This document shows positions 1 through 9,800 of a stretch of DNA of 24,862 nucleotides, piece by piece. Numbering within the stretch: the first letter of the stretch is position 1; each line of letters opens with the position of its first letter. The notes under the pieces are model-generated. The model was not told the origin of the DNA. It did not search any database and saw nothing but the letters and a program-made list of their open reading frames with translations. Source of the DNA: Lingula anatina (Eukaryota > Brachiopoda > Lingulata > Lingulida > Lingulidae); the NCBI RefSeq assembly GCF_001039355.2, contig NW_019774136.1, forward strand, positions 98,332-123,193, given 5' to 3'. The position numbers and the translations under genes are program-made.

Positions 1-987
1 TTATTTCTTCAAACGAACTTGAAATGTACACTTGAAAAAAGTCATCAAAATAAACGTCGAGAGCCGGCAGAGACACGAATCAACCGATGTCCAACGTCAA
101 TTAGATCATTTTTGTAGGTACCGCCATTTCCAAATAGCTCACTGTCTCCATGTTGGCCACGTAAGGTAAGTGAAGCGAGCTGGTCAGACGGTCACATGAC
201 TCCCCCGCCCCCGTTTCATGTTATATCATCATTCAGAAGTGATAAGACTGACAACACAATATATATTTAAACATCAAAATGAAAATGTAGATCTCGGCTA
301 CCACAATCTGGTGAATTAACTACAAAGTTCGCCAAAATTGGACACAACTAATACAACCAAAGCTAAATAATATAACCAAGGCAGAAGGCTGAGAAAAATG
401 CTTTGGGGCAGCTCTTGAAGGCCTATAATACATGTAAGCAGATCATTTGTCGGTTTGCTTTCTATTGGATTACAGCAAACTCTCTAAAAATTGTTGAAAA
501 AAAAAAACGAGAAATCGAGAGAGAGACCATTTCTGGCTCAGCCAGAGATTTGTAGGGGCCCCTGTGGATGACAGAATTTTTGTACTGCGTTATTTTGGAG
601 AGATCGAAAACAAAATTCACTTTGTTCTCCGCTTCATACATCAGCAAGGGTGATAATTCGTATTTTCAATCTGAGAATTTCTGTAATTTACTTGACCATT
701 ATTTGCTTATTATTGAAAAAAAAAGGCTTAAATTTGGATAGATTTATGAAACAAGCATACAAGCAAAGACAATTATAGACCATTATTTATTTGTTTTATT
801 TAGTAAACAGTATCATATCATACTGAGACTGGTGCTGGCATTATTGTAAAATAAACTCTGTTCTACTCCTATAATATTGATGAAATTAGGAAAAGTCATA
901 ATGTATACATTTTTGTATTGAACGTTTTCCATCATAAAGGTTCTTCAGTACCTACAAAGCAGCATCCATGGTTACGTGTAGGTCCAA
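1..987. other. Non-coding AT-rich flank, no gene supported
   Basis: No open frame here has homology-like composition or a convincing exon. On the plus strand a good splice-donor-like sequence (GTAAGTG) lies near 167-173, but it does not join a usable open frame. On the minus strand a short ATG frame near 110-153 stops after about 16 codons. Simple A runs occur around 499-508 and 716-724. Confidence 0.4.
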
Positions 988-1248
988 GATAGATAGATAG
1001 TTAGATATCCCCCCCCCCAAAAAAAAAAAATATATATATATATATATATAAATCGTCACCGTGTCTATTTGCGGCTAAATGCACCGTTTATCACAGGTTA
1101 GTTTATTAGTAGGCGCGAAAGCATGAACATTATCTAAAACTGATAGATAGATAGATATCCCCCCCCCGTCACCGTGTCTATTAGGGGCTGAAGGTTTAAT
1201 TTATCACAGGTTAGTTTATTAGTAGGCGCGAATGCATGAACATTATCT
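988..1248. repeat. Direct duplication of a GATA/poly-C block
   Basis: Two copies lie almost head to tail, 988-1135 and 1142-1248. Each begins with GATA tetranucleotides, continues into a run of C, and then shares a common body containing GTCACCGTGTCTATT and TTATCACAGGTTAGTTTATT, ending at CATGAACATTATCT. Copy 1 has an extra A-run plus TA microsatellite (about 1019-1050) that copy 2 lacks. It is a local duplication with no coding content. Confidence 0.85.
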
Positions 1249-1288
1249 TAGGAAAAAATACATAAGTCAGTAGTTCCCTGGCTAAGGA

Positions 1289-1392
1289 TGTGTCCATGAG
1301 AGTACTGTAACACAGTTCCTGATAGGCTGCAATGTGTGTATGTGTCCACAACAGTGCTGTAACACTGTTCCTTATAGGCTACGATGTGTGCA
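1289..1392. repeat. Two-copy tandem repeat, about 51 bp unit
   Basis: Two adjacent units share TGTCCA, an imperfect ACTGTAACAC(A/T)GTTCCT segment, TATAGGCT/GATAGGCT and ATGTGTG, with scattered substitutions. They lie directly before the TG microsatellite. Confidence 0.75.
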
Positions 1393-1447
1393 TGTGACCA
1401 TGTAATGTTGGTATTAAAGACGTAATAGCCACTGGAACTGACTTAAG

Positions 1448-1513
1448 GTGTGTGTGTGTGTGAGTGTGTGTGTGAGTGTGTGTGTGTGTGCGCTGTGCAC
1501 GCACGTGTGTGTG
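1448..1513. repeat. TG/CA microsatellite
   Basis: An imperfect TG dinucleotide run interrupted by GAG and GCGC. A second short TG stretch follows the GCACGCACG interruption. Confidence 0.9.
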
Positions 1514-1729
1514 ATCAGCGTGACTGTATTTAATAAAAAATACATTTAGGCTTGCTGTGAAGACTTTCGAATGGTTACATAAACTGTTTTCGAGTTCCGA
1601 TTCACAGCCGTAGCAATTTCAGCGTCGTAAAGCATCTCCATGTTATGCTGATAATGGACTGGATGGAAATGAGACATCGAGTATACACACTCGGCCAAAA
1701 AAGTTCAGAAACATAGTTATTTCGAAGAG

Positions 1730-2506
1730 TTAAAAAATAACCGTACGTGCTAACATTATGGGAAATGTTTTTACCAAGTATTGATGGAACTTCAAAATAT
1801 CAGGATCCAGAATCCAGTGTGTGCTATTAGCCTCTAATTTAGTGGCGTCACTAGTATCAAAAACGACGTCACCCCAAAGTGCAATATCTAAATCGATGGT
1901 ATGGGGCACATTTTTTTTCAAGGGGTCACGCACTCGTAGGGATTTCTTCCAATTTCTTTCAGAAGTCTCTTACATGTGTCCGGATCTCCGTACGGTATCA
2001 GTTTTACAGCCATATTATGATACGGTGGCTGGTTCCTGTCCAGTTGAGGCGGTGTGAGGCCTAGGAAGACTTTTGACGTCTTCAGAAGCGTGGTGCGTTT
2101 TTTCAGGATCTCCATGGCCGCTGGGGTGTGGGTAATCCTTTGAAGTTCTTCTAATTTTCACCCCGACAGAGTCGCAGAACCTGAGGGCGTGGGGTTTCTC
2201 AACGGCCACTTGTACCCACGGTACCCGGAAGCAAACTATGCAAATTTTGGCAATATCTTCGGCAAGTTTTTCAACCAGGTAGATATCGGTTGATTCTGCG
2301 TATTCAAGGATCTTTTTGGTGACACTTTTGTAATTGAGCGTGTCTTTGATGTCGTCTGTCTCGGCGCCACGCCTAATGTCCACGCCGAGGGTCAAGTTAA
2401 TGACCACTTCCTGTTTCTTGCCCAGCTCGTGAGGACTTATGCCGATCTGCATTCGCGGGCGGAGATTCTTGATTTCAATCAGATCCAGGTTGTCCATAGT
2501 AGCCAT
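1730..2506 (-). pseudogene. FolB (dihydroneopterin aldolase) joined to a broken HPPK/FolK domain
   Basis: Seen: from the ATG at 2506 the minus strand encodes a full-length FolB-like domain of about 120 residues. The expected active-site positions are present: Glu27 in SPHELGKKQ, Tyr59 in TLNYKS, Glu79 in LVEKLAEDIA and Lys104 in VEKPHAL. An HPPK-like segment follows in a second frame (about 2160-1918, with NQPPYHNMAVKL and LLKEIG). It then returns to the first frame (1933-1730), where HTIDLDIALWGD supplies the paired Mg-binding aspartates and LDPDILKF follows. The HPPK N-terminus (GSNLGD motif) is absent. Frame changes occur somewhere in 2015-2160 and at about 1911-1933, beside a T8 run at 1911-1918. 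Known: FolB and HPPK are consecutive folate-synthesis enzymes, often fused in fungi and some bacteria. Inferred: the FolB part may still be translated; the HPPK part is broken unless the indels are assembly errors. No intron is visible. Confidence 0.72.
2116..2506 (-). CDS. Dihydroneopterin aldolase-like (FolB) domain, intact part of the locus
   Basis: I chose the ATG at 2506 (MATMDNLDLIEIKNL) because the more upstream in-frame start is TTG. A G at -3 and G at +4 give acceptable initiation context; a second ATG lies three codons on. The domain follows the FolB order: an IGI-type first strand with the Glu-bearing loop, a DDIKDTLNY segment, a LVEKLAEDIA helix and a final VEKPHAL strand. FolB cleaves dihydroneopterin to 6-hydroxymethyldihydropterin and glycolaldehyde. 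The same frame stays open past the domain to a stop at 2015-2017, but residues after about KIRR look like the HPPK region read out of frame. The coordinate range is approximate at the 3' side. Confidence 0.78.
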
Positions 2507-2572
2507 ATCTAAATCGGAAATGGAGCTGTAATGAATAAGTAACAAGCTAAAGGATCTTTCTCATTTAAATCC

Positions 2573-2784
2573 GTCTACCTAGCTTTTGCACACCTTCTCC
2601 ACGGGATCTCTTGCTGAATGCAATCAGTTAACAGACTAAAACGTCTCCTTTTGTTTCCAGTGTACTCGCATAAACGCCAGCTTTTCTATATTCTACTAAA
2701 CGCCAGGGGGCGTGTTGGTCGGTTAATCTGATTGCATTCAGCGAGAGTACCCGCGTGGTGTTGGTGTGCAATAGCTAGGTCGAC
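2573..2784. mobile_element. 212-bp foldback (MITE-like) element, copy 1 of a related group
   Basis: The left arm at 2573-2632 and the right arm at about 2728-2784 are reverse complements with a few mismatches. Shared blocks are GTC(T/G)ACCTAGCT, TTGCACACC and GCTGAATGCAATCAG. The interior (about 95 bp) is non-coding. No clear target-site duplication is visible. It lies immediately upstream of the FolB start and could hold or disturb that promoter. The GAATGCAATCAG arm end recurs in the element at 22423-22639. Confidence 0.75.
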
Positions 2785-3566
2785 AAAATTCATTCTAAAT
2801 TGGTCCTTAAGGGCACAAATAGTAAAACGACCAATGGCATAGAAACAATGCCCTGGGCTTATAGGTTTTTATAAAAAATTAAAACATACTTCCCAAAAGG
2901 CCAATTAAAGACAGACATTAAGTGCAGTGTCCAACGGATGACGCTATAGCGCCAATTTGGGGCGACAAATGCCGTTTTCGGAGTTGGGATTTTCTCTATA
3001 ACCAAGACAGCTATTCAAGTGATTCAAACGGCCTCATAAAGCTGGATGAAAGCACTTCAATCGGGTACCAGGGAATTGTCTTAAGCTATTTACTTTTGAT
3101 TTCATCATGTTTTACGTTAAATTACCCCATATTTCAATGGGTAATTCACTTCAAAAGACGATAACTTTCAAACAAACAATTTCCTCTCAAACCCCTGATA
3201 TCAGGCTGTAGTCCACATTCCCAACAACAATTAGTGCAACTTTTGTAACGATCGGTTGCTCAGATAGTGAGATATACTTGACAGCGATTCACTTGTATCT
3301 CGCGATCGTCAATAAAGAAAGCTGTTAAAACAGCCAAAAACGTCCACAGGTTGGTTAACAGAGCTTATTAGTCAAATGCTCAGCTGCCAAATTTACCTGT
3401 TATCGGTTATACGATCAGATGGAACCATTGCTCATTGTCATCTAAAAATTTTTTTGGGTGCTTTGAAAGGGCAGAAAATCATACATTTTCTGATCACGCT
3501 TTAGACTTGTAAGCGTGCCGCCATTTTGATTGACAGCTCTGGAGAGGGCCCCAGCCTAGTGATGCC
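2785..3566. other. Non-coding spacer
   Basis: AT-rich DNA between two inverted-repeat elements. An 80-codon plus-strand frame at 2922-3164 has no family-like features and no splice context that would make it an exon. Confidence 0.4.
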
Positions 3567-3891
3567 CAGTACAGGCCTACCCAACTACTAGACTCGGCAC
3601 CGAATGATCCATAATTCACCGGTAGATCAGACCACACTACCCGTTTTCAAGGTGTGTATCAGATCGCATTACACTATCAGACGCGACACCGCTCTTGCCT
3701 AGTACGCGATGTGATAGTGACGATTCTCAGCGGGGTTGAAAAGCATTGCATCACCACTCAAAATTTGTTCAGGGTATGATACTGTGTAATGCGATCTGAT
3801 ACACACCTTGAAAACGGGTAGAGTGGTCTGATCTACCGGTGAATTATGGATCATTCGGTGCCGAGTCTGGTAGTTGGGTAGGCCTGCAGTA
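3567..3891. mobile_element. 315-bp MITE with ~105-bp inverted arms and CAGTA target duplication
   Basis: The element spans 3572-3886. Its arms (about 3572-3680 and 3778-3886) pair with only about three mismatches over roughly 105 bases and start CAGGCCTACCCAACTA. The flanks carry a matching 5-bp duplication, CAGTA, at 3567-3571 and 3887-3891. The loop of about 100 bases has no coding sequence, so this is a non-autonomous element moved by an unseen transposase. The near-identical arms suggest a fairly recent insertion. The superfamily is not assigned. Confidence 0.9.
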
Positions 3892-4482
3892 GGGTGTCAA
3901 GGATATGTAGAAGGAAGCGCTAACAAAGGCGATTACGTTTAAAGGTACATACGAACCGAGCATCGGTGGAGCGTGGATTCCAAGTAGCACATGTACACCA
4001 CTCCTACTAGTTACTTATACGACTCAAACCAATTCGACATGCCAAGGGATAAACTGAATAGATCACTCGATCAACCATAAAAGAGCCTTAGACTGCTCCT
4101 TTCTTTAAATTTTGTGTCGGAAATTTAACCTACTTTCGTGACCTACTTTTCTGCCCCATTGACGTACAGCATAGAATGCTAGCAAAAAATCGGTTAAAAC
4201 ATCATTTTAGGATAAAATTAAACAATGTCTTTTGGTAATTCTCTCAGTTATACTACTTGAAACTATATGCTGGCATTTGGTTGGTTTTTGTGACAAAAAA
4301 TTAACTTTGTATGCATCTTTAACCGCAATTAAGAGGTGTGAAGTTGCATTTGAACGTTTCAATGGGTCTTCCTCGGCAATCAAGTGATTTTACCTGAGAG
4401 ATTCCTTCTCTGTTATCGGATGAAACTGTCTGTCGAGAGCAAGTGATCGTCACTTGTGTGTAATACGAGTTTTTGACAGGTA
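3892..4482. other. Non-coding; presumed 5' flank of the small gene that follows
   Basis: No exon or RNA gene is recognised. No clear TATA box stands out before the start candidates at 4483 and 4570. Confidence 0.35.
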
Positions 4483-4569
4483 ATGCTGCAGGATTATTTT
4501 GCACGGCACTTGGTAATCGTCAGATCAACGGAAAAATCCAGTGATTACTTCGGAGCGGTATCTCTCGAA

Positions 4570-5740
4570 ATGCCTGCTAAGATAAAGGGGAGACGCTCAG
4601 CTGCACAAGAATCGGCGGTAAAAGTGGCTGAGAGAAGGCTTTTGAATAAAATGACAGAGTGTGGGTGAGTTTTGAAACCACGAACGTGTTGATTGTAAAA
4701 AAAGTATCTATTCATATCTTTTGAAGCATGTAAAAGTTGCGTCGGCATTTTACTGCGTCTAATACCAGATTACTCATCGTACATGTACTTTAGGCCAACA
4801 TGTAGTTATTATTTTCAGAATAAGTCTGATGTGTTCAGGTACCACGTGTGTTGCACACTCTTATTTATACATACCTTCCTTTTATTTGTAGGTTTGATGG
4901 GAAAGAGTTCACAAAAGGATTAGATGTTATAGTAGGCTAACAGCCGCAAAAATGAAAGGAAAAACACATATCAAAATTCGTTTTATACACTACAGCTCTT
5001 GGGCAAGGGCATTGGAGGTAAAAAAGAAAAAAAAAAGATTTTTCAATATACCAATCTTCAGTAGGAGTTCCTTTGCAAAACATTAGGACAAAAATATTGG
5101 TTTTCACTTTTTATTACAAACGTGTAAAATGTGTTAGTATAAGTATTTTGTAATAGTGTAGGGCTATATATTTACGGAGTCCGACTTTTAGAAGGTCAAA
5201 TAAGATTATTACTAGAAATTTACTTTATTCAGTTTTTATCACTTGGTTATTACATTCATTTTTGTACTTATGTTTTATTTTTTTATACAGAAGCAAGACA
5301 CTGGACCTGACGGATGTCATAACAACTTTCCAGCAGTGGTGCTTTCTTTCTCTCTTACCTAACCAGGTGAAAGCTGAGATTAGACAGGTAATGATAAACC
5401 ATATCTTATTGCAAGTGTACAAATCTTTATCAAATTACAAACAGGGTTAAAGTAAAATATGTTGGCGTTGTATTTTTTCCATCTAATATGCTTTACTGGG
5501 ATGGTCCTTTATTGACTCCGAAGTATACTGATGAAGTATACTGATGCGAAAAATATGTGGGAGCTACATGTACAAACTATAACTTCTGTCAAAAAACTTT
5601 TTTTGTCTTTCTGTATGCCTACTAGGCTGATTATGTAATTTTTACTACAGCTATGGTCTTTTTTCACCTCTTTTGGACTGGGTAGGGCCTATGCTGTTTC
5701 CATGGAGGAATTCTGCCAAGCTGTCTTATCAACACCATGA
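4570..5740 (+). CDS. Small three-exon gene, 93-residue protein of unknown function
   Basis: I do not recognise the product. The exons are 4570-4664 (donor GTGAGT), 5291-5387 (acceptor TTATACAG, donor GTAATG) and 5651-5740 (acceptor TTTACTACAG, ending in TGA). Splice phases match exactly (95 and 97 nt, then phase 0), giving one open frame of 93 residues. Splicing exon 1 to exon 2 creates a Gly codon across the junction. The protein has a basic N-terminus (MPAKIKGRRS, then AVKVAERRLLNKM). Its helical-looking middle has TFQQWCFLSLLPNQ and AEIRQLWSFFTSFG, and it ends MEEFCQAVLSTP. No signal peptide or clear membrane segment is seen. An in-frame ATG at 4483 would add 29 residues; the ATG at 4570 has G at -3 and begins the more protein-like part. 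An AATAAA at 6432-6437 is a possible but distant polyadenylation signal. Confidence 0.62.
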
Positions 5741-7999
5741 TGCTTAGCACGTAGTTCAAAGATGCCAATTATCTCTTCGTTGAAACAATCAAATTCCAAC
5801 TAGCCAAGAGCTCAAGTAGACTGTCAAACCAGGGATGACATTGTTGATTAATCATTGTGGTGGTGCTTTGTCCAACCTTGAGTAATTGAGTAAAGTGATA
5901 AGATCAGTTCTGCCATAGGGAACATTCAGCAGTTTTGGACAGGACTCGGATAACAGGAAGCAACAATGAAACTTGACTGTCACCCAGATCAAGATTGGAA
6001 TGCCAAGTTCAAGCTACAACTAAAGTATTTACATAAAACAAGTTCCCTGGAGGTGCTAGAATTTGCCTGATGTTATCTACATCAGAAATGAAAAAAAAAA
6101 ATGAAAGAAAGAACAATTTTACCCTGCTTATGAGTAGACATTATCATTACATGGAATTCTTGATGCTTTAGTCTTTGGCTACCAGTTTTTTTAAACATTA
6201 TCTACTCCTGCAAAAATGACTAGGTGCTTATAGTGTGTGATTTTAACCAGGTGTGAAGATTAGCCTAACATGATGTTATTCTCTACTCTAACATGGAGCT
6301 CTTTTGTACTGAAATATACTAGTAGATAGGCCTAACATTTTGCTCAGAAACCCCAATTTTACTCCCATATGCTTACAAAAATCAAAAGACTGATTTACTG
6401 TACACATACCTTTATTGTTGTTGCACTTCCCAATAAACCTGCTGTATAATGAAGTTCAAATGGTTGATTTTTTTTAAAAAAAGGTCTATATACTATAGCT
6501 CTCCTTTCTGTCTTTCTCCGACAAAACACTTTGACAATTTTTGAAGTACTAGCATTCAGCTCTCAAAATATATTTATTTATGCTGCCAATTTGATGAATC
6601 AACAGACAGATGCATGGGTGACAGTAGTAGTTCTAAACTGATTATCCTGGTAACTGTGAACTCGGGGTGGGGGGAGGGCAAATTATTAATTTTTTTGAGA
6701 AGATCAATGTGATACATTAAAAAAAAACTAGAGCATAAATATTCTTTTATTAATTTATTAGTTATCTATTATTAGTTTTAAATAAACTTACACGTTACTG
6801 TTAGGCCCTATGTATTCTTTTGGAGATAAATGTAAATGTATAAAGGCATTATGTTGCTTTGGATATGAAAGATATCATGCAAGTTATAAACAGACTTGCA
6901 AATTAGACATTTTATTTTTACACACATAACACTTAGACCCTACTTGCTTTTTACCTGCAAGTCTTGACTATTCTCGGGGTCTTTTTGTGGTTTTTTATTT
7001 TTGGTTACATTTTGAACTCTTTCTTCCCGCTTCACCTGTGATTTTGAAATTGTTTTTCTCCAAACATCGCAAATTGCAAAGCCGCTAACATGCGTTTTTA
7101 TTTTTATTGTTATTGTTTTAATCATGCTGTCAACCCTTGCTCGGATTTCTCTCGTTTGGCCATTCACATCACTTTTTTTTTATATCATATCTCGGAGAAT
7201 AAAATTTTATTTTGTCAACATTAGATTTACCTTTGGCAAACGGCGACCAACAATCATTTCCGGTTTCGTCGCAGATACGCTCGCCGATATATATCGCCAA
7301 AATTAAGAGCAATGCTAAAAGTATCCTTTTTAGCGATTTTTTTTTTTTAATTTTTTTTTTAGTTATCGATTTTTCTTACAAATACATTTGTCAATTAATT
7401 TAGACGATTCGATTAACTCTTTCACCCATTTATTAACCCATTGTAGCCCTNTAGTTTAGATGTTGTTGGGTGCTACCGCTGTGCTCCTACATTTTGTCCA
7501 TAGTGATACCAGCTTTATCTGAACAGACAGGCTTCTTTATTCAGCACAAGCAGGCAAGGACAAGTGTGAACAAAAATTGCTCCCCTTGAAGTCTCATAAG
7601 AAATGATGAATAAAAAACAAAGAAGAAACTGTTCAACAAGGATGCATGACTGAGTGTTCAGCAAATCATTGGTTATTTTTCGTGTTTTTAAAATCTGTTT
7701 ATCTGGGGAGTTGGATTGATCTATGTGGGATAATATTTTCATTGGGAACAAGCCATATGGCTGATGCAGAATGTAATATAAGCATGTAATATCAGCATCC
7801 CCTTTAAAAATATATGTAATGCTCCACAGTGTATCCATATTATATTTTTATCTTTGGAGCAAGGTCGTACTTTTTATGTAACTTTTCATTTTTAAAAATT
7901 ATTATTGAAGCACTCATTTCAGGTGGATGATATCTGTTTTTATTCATTTCCATTTCTCATTAAAAGAAAATCAGATTGCTTAAAGATAATAATATATAT
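5741..7999. other. Long non-coding AT-rich stretch
   Basis: No supported gene. It contains candidate AATAAA signals at 6432 and 6780, many short A/T runs, and one undetermined base at 7451. Open frames of 60-107 codons (for example minus 7515-7838) are low-complexity and lack splice or family signals. Confidence 0.4.
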
Positions 8000-8005
8000 T
8001 TTATT
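8000..8005 (-). terminator. Candidate polyadenylation signal (AATAAA)
   Basis: AATAAA on the minus strand, about 105 bases after the stop codon of the minus-strand gene at 8110-9800. It is a plausible 3' end for that transcript. The motif is common in AT-rich DNA, so support is modest. Confidence 0.35.
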
Positions 8006-8504
8006 GTAATTTTGAAAATTAAGAAAAATAAAGCACCAATAAAAATGCACTGTAGAGCCTTTTCATTAGACTAAAAACGTCTTGCACAAATACATATACA
8101 GCGGCAGACTTATGCGTTTAGTTTTCTTGAATCTGCACTTTCATAACAGGCTATCAGTGCGTTGATGGTACTGGTTTCCTCATCAGCTTTCTGAATATAT
8201 CTCCAGACAGCTTCTTCCTGACCAGGTGACAAACAGTTCAGAACCAAGTTGATGCCTTCTCTTGCTTTCTGTTTGTAATACCTTCTCGTTCTTGGGGCAG
8301 CAGTGTCATAGCTAGATTTAAGTTGACCTATGGCTGGTTCAAACCCACCACGAACAAGAAAATTATTCAAATTCCCCAGGTCCTGGTTCTTTACAGGTGT
8401 AGAGACCCAAGAAGCTTCAAGGTCTGTCCTCCCACTACTTTGTGAGCTGCCATTGCTGCTGCTGCCTGACACTGGCATGTCTAACCTTGCATGCTAAAAA
8501 AAGA

Positions 8505-8594
8505 GGATCTTCAGTTATTGTAACCTTAATAATTGGAGAGGTGAAAAAAGGATCTTCAGTTATTGTAACCTTAATAATCGGAGAGGTGAAAAAA
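8505..8594. repeat. 45-bp tandem duplication inside an intron
   Basis: Two copies (8505-8549 and 8550-8594) begin GGATCTTCAGTTATTGTAAC and end GGAGAGGTGAAAAAA. They differ at one base (ATTGG versus ATCGG). They lie just upstream of the exon 3 acceptor of the minus-strand gene. Confidence 0.92.
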
Positions 8595-8928
8595 GAATTA
8601 GTGTACCTCAACAAAAGAAGCTTTTCACATCAAATCTTCAATAAACCATCTAATGGTCACTAGACTCAAAGTCCTGATTTACAAATAAACTCTGTACTTT
8701 AACAATGTAAAAACAAACTGAGTGATTTATAAAATCTCTACTTCAATATGAGAACAGTGGAGGAACAGCTATATATTTATATCAGTAGTGTGCACCTTAA
8801 TAATTACAGTATTGCTAAACCTGTGCATGGAAATAATATTATAACTTACTTCAGTTTCTTCTTGGGCTGAAGAAAGTTTAGACATAGAAGCCACAGTTGT
8901 ATCTTTAGTTGCTGTATACTTCTCATGG

Positions 8929-9048
8929 TGACAAGGGGGCCGTAGCAATAGTCCGAATGTTCAATAGTCACTATAGAACCTTCGGGCCAATGAACCCTTG
9001 ATTCCTTCGGACCAATGAACCTTCAGACTATCGAGACGCCCCCTTGAC
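8929..9048. mobile_element. 112-bp MITE-like insert in exon 2, TGAC target duplication
   Basis: The element (8933-9044) has short inverted ends, AAGGGGGC and GCCCCCT, flanked by TGAC at 8929-8932 and 9045-9048. Inside, CCTTCGG(G/A)CCAATGAACC occurs twice (about 8979 and 9004), and the GTCCGAA / TTCAATAGTC motifs are partly palindromic. Read in the host gene's direction it brings an in-frame TGA. Deleting the element plus one TGAC joins the flanks in frame, giving ...ETAR then HHEKYTATKD. This confirms both the exon model and the insertion boundaries. Confidence 0.85.
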
Positions 9049-9800
9049 GAGCAGTCTCTTTCTCTTTACACCTTTTACAAAGAGCTGAAAAAAAGAATGG
9101 TATCACCTTTCAACTAAGTATCAGCCAAATATACTACTTAAATTTCTACAATATTAATAAAAATTGTTTCATAACATATGTGCACAAACAATCATTGAAT
9201 ACATGCAAGTGAGTTACTCTAATATAAATGTTCCATTTCTCAATAATTTCGTATAAAAAATATGCTACAAGATCTCCTATCATTGTATAGTGTAGATATA
9301 AACTGGGTGAGTTTTAAAATTTGTTATGCTTTTTCCATTGTTGGTAAACTACAATTAGCTGATATAGCCAATATACTTACATGACCCTACTGGGACCAAC
9401 ACACCAAAATCTAGTTTCAGCTCCTTGGAAATCTCGACGCCAATTGCTTGGTAAGAAGAGGGTTTCCCTTTCCCTTTGAGAAGTGGGTGCTGGCACTTTG
9501 TGGACGTAGTCCAGTTCGTCCCTAAACGAAACCTGTGTGCTGGACATAAGTTGAGTAGTTCACTCTCGGGGTCAAAGTCGAAATGGCCGAGCCTTTGAAG
9601 AATAAGCTCCTTTTTATCTGTAGCTTGTTTCTGGACATGAAGCACTTTCAGGTTTTTAAGTGGTTTTTAACGTCTCTGGTACACTCCCTAAGCAAAACAC
9701 AGCTCGTGTGGCATTTGTATGGAATACTGAGTCCGCACGGTATATTTTCTGCACCAGGAATATTCGCTATCTCACATCTAAGTCCGCCTCCTTCCGCCAT

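Larger units (their letters stand above)
8110..9800 (-). pseudogene. Three-exon Cys/His-motif gene of an unnamed invertebrate family, interrupted
   Basis: Exon 1 runs 9800-9381 (ATG MAEGGGLRCEIANIPG; donor GTAAGTAT). Exon 2 runs 9084-8850 (acceptor TTTTTCAG; donor GTAAGT). Exon 3 runs 8493-8110 (acceptor TTTTTTAG; ends TAA). Phases match at both junctions. Conserved-looking parts in order are CPAHRFRLGTNW, then CQHPLLKGKG, then GVLVPVGS continuing across the intron into LCKRCKEK, a Ser-rich linker, and RTRRYYKQKAREG with LSPGQEEAVW. CxxC and the C/H pairs suggest zinc binding. From memory, similar unnamed multicopy proteins occur in cnidarians, sponges and lancelets; I know no function for them. 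Two breaks are visible. One base is missing near the T5 run at 9653-9657, separating MAEGG... from the CPAHR frame. A 112-bp element sits in exon 2. As I remember the family, it continues past ESADS, so the end may be truncated. Confidence 0.62.

Noticed and set aside
90-175. Possible first exon near the strong GTAAGTG donor
   Set aside because: Neither strand gives an open frame from an ATG through the donor; the plus-strand ATG stops immediately.
4892-4931. Possible extra exon (FDGKEFTKGLDVI) in the small gene
   Set aside because: It has a good acceptor and fits exon 1, but its only donor (GTAGGC) is weak and leaves the wrong phase for the exon at 5291. Skipping it gives a perfect frame.
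7515-7838. 107-codon minus-strand open frame
   Set aside because: No domain, no splice context and no relation to the gene upstream; length is not unusual for AT-rich DNA on this scale.
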